Shown piece after piece: positions 33,466 to 33,757 of a stretch of DNA of 33,757 bases. The DNA lies in contig CALIGI010000089.1 of the NCBI GenBank assembly GCA_938021205.1, forward strand, positions 1 to 33,757, read 5' to 3'. The notes under the pieces were generated by a model. That model ran no database searches. It was given only the letters and a program-made list of their open reading frames with translations, and was not told the origin of the DNA. Both the position numbers and the translations under genes were made by a program. The DNA comes from an uncultured Pseudanabaenaceae cyanobacterium (GTDB lineage: Bacteria > Cyanobacteriota > Cyanobacteriia > PCC-9006 > JAAUQQ01). Numbering within the stretch: the first letter of the stretch is position 1; each line of letters opens with the position of its first letter.

Positions 33466-33699
33466 ATGAGTTTGATTGAGCTGTTTGCAATTGGTAATGG
33501 CAACACGGGCGAAGGCTTGCCAGTGGCTTTCACTGCGGTGTATGCGGTGGGTTTTCTTGCAGCCGTGGTTGGAGGGTCCCTAGCTTGGTATAACTCAAAA
33601 CGGCCTGCGGGTTGGGAAGGCATGGAACGTCCTGGGTTTATCCCCAAGATCAATACTGACCAGGATTCTGAGACTAAAGCTGAAGAAATGGACGCTTAG
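33466..33699 (+). CDS. Psb35-like photosystem II assembly protein
   Basis: A 77-residue protein with one membrane helix (about 19-40, VAFTAVYAVGFLAAVVGGSL) followed by AWYNSKRPAGWEGMERPGFI, the conserved motif of the cyanobacterial family recently named Psb35 (Synechocystis Ssl2148, from memory). In that species it stabilises the CP47 assembly module with high-light-inducible proteins. The C-terminus is acidic and hydrophilic. AGAGGGAA sits about five bases before the ATG. It lies after the penicillin-binding protein gene with about 108 bases between, and so probably has its own promoter. Confidence 0.75.
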   Translation: MSLIELFAIGNGNTGEGLPVAFTAVYAVGFLAAVVGGSLAWYNSKRPAGWEGMERPGFIPKINTDQDSETKAEEMDA

Positions 33700-33739
33700 T
33701 TCTACGGGTCGTGATGTTGGTATTGACATAGAAAAGAGT

Positions 33740-33757
33740 CAGGGGCGATCGCCCCTG
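33740..33757. repeat. Perfect palindrome at the window end containing HIP1
   Basis: CAGGGGCGATCGCCCCTG is an 18-bp perfect palindrome built around the HIP1 octamer, 41 bases after the Psb35-like stop. It could form the stem of a terminator whose T-run lies beyond the window, or simply be an extended HIP1 site. Confidence 0.6.

Noticed and set aside
1..33757. tRNA, rRNA, tmRNA, RNase P RNA or CRISPR array
   Set aside because: I scanned for T-loop patterns (GTTCGAATC-like), regularly spaced direct repeats and known RNA cores, and found none convincing. The only tandem arrays are the coding YYEPEP repeat and the short 12-bp repeat.

Overview
The window is cyanobacterial chromosomal DNA, most likely from a filamentous Leptolyngbya- or Oscillatoria-type species or a relative; the genus cannot be fixed from sequence alone. 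The support is: many HIP1 palindromes (GCGATCGC) spread through genes, chlorophyll synthase ChlG, the cytochrome b6f subunit PetP, a Psb35-like photosystem II assembly protein, a Get3d-type ATPase, a thylakoid PSI-accumulation-factor-like protein, and several cyanobacterial DUF families (DUF3155, DUF2227, DUF2862, DUF4112). No tRNA, rRNA, CRISPR array, prophage or intact insertion sequence was seen. Gene density is high and both strands are used.

Left part (1-11,400): the 3' part of an ABC exporter with a clear terminator, an unrecognised 387-residue protein, then the leftward genes lysA, cdaA (c-di-AMP synthase) and uppS. cdaA and uppS overlap by four bases. lysA is separated from them by an unusual 0.8 kb gap that carries a large imperfect palindrome. 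Then come rimI, the chaperone clpC (followed by a 22-bp stem terminator) and a small carboxylesterase.

Middle (11,500-20,900): DUF3155 gene, a GAF-type sensor histidine kinase, a divergent succinyl-CoA synthetase beta-like protein that appears to have lost nucleotide and metal ligands, a DUF2227 membrane protein, mazG convergent with a macro-domain hydrolase, an alanine/glycine:cation symporter and the tRNA thiolase ttcA.

Accessory-looking stretch (20,900-24,000): a DUF3565 gene, a two-gene Alg14/Alg13-like (PssD/PssE) glycosyltransferase pair, then about 1.3 kb without a convincing gene. That stretch carries what looks like the relic of a group II intron. It is the least conserved and most decayed part of the window.

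Right part (23,900-33,757): a thioredoxin-fold thylakoid protein, an unrecognised 344-374-residue helical protein, DUF4112 and a small membrane protein (all leftward), hisF, and then a rightward photosynthesis-biogenesis group: petP, get3d-like ATPase, chlG, a class A penicillin-binding protein with a long tyrosine/glutamate/proline repeat tail, and psb35-like. ChlG supplies chlorophyll, PetP belongs to cytochrome b6f, and Get3d and Psb35 are linked to membrane-protein or photosystem biogenesis, so the cluster reads as thylakoid assembly plus cell-wall growth.

I see no defence system or obviously new multi-gene machine. The most worthwhile leads are the SucC-like pseudoenzyme, the Get3d homologue with cysteine in place of the Walker A lysine, the intron relic, and the palindrome-bearing gap between lysA and cdaA.
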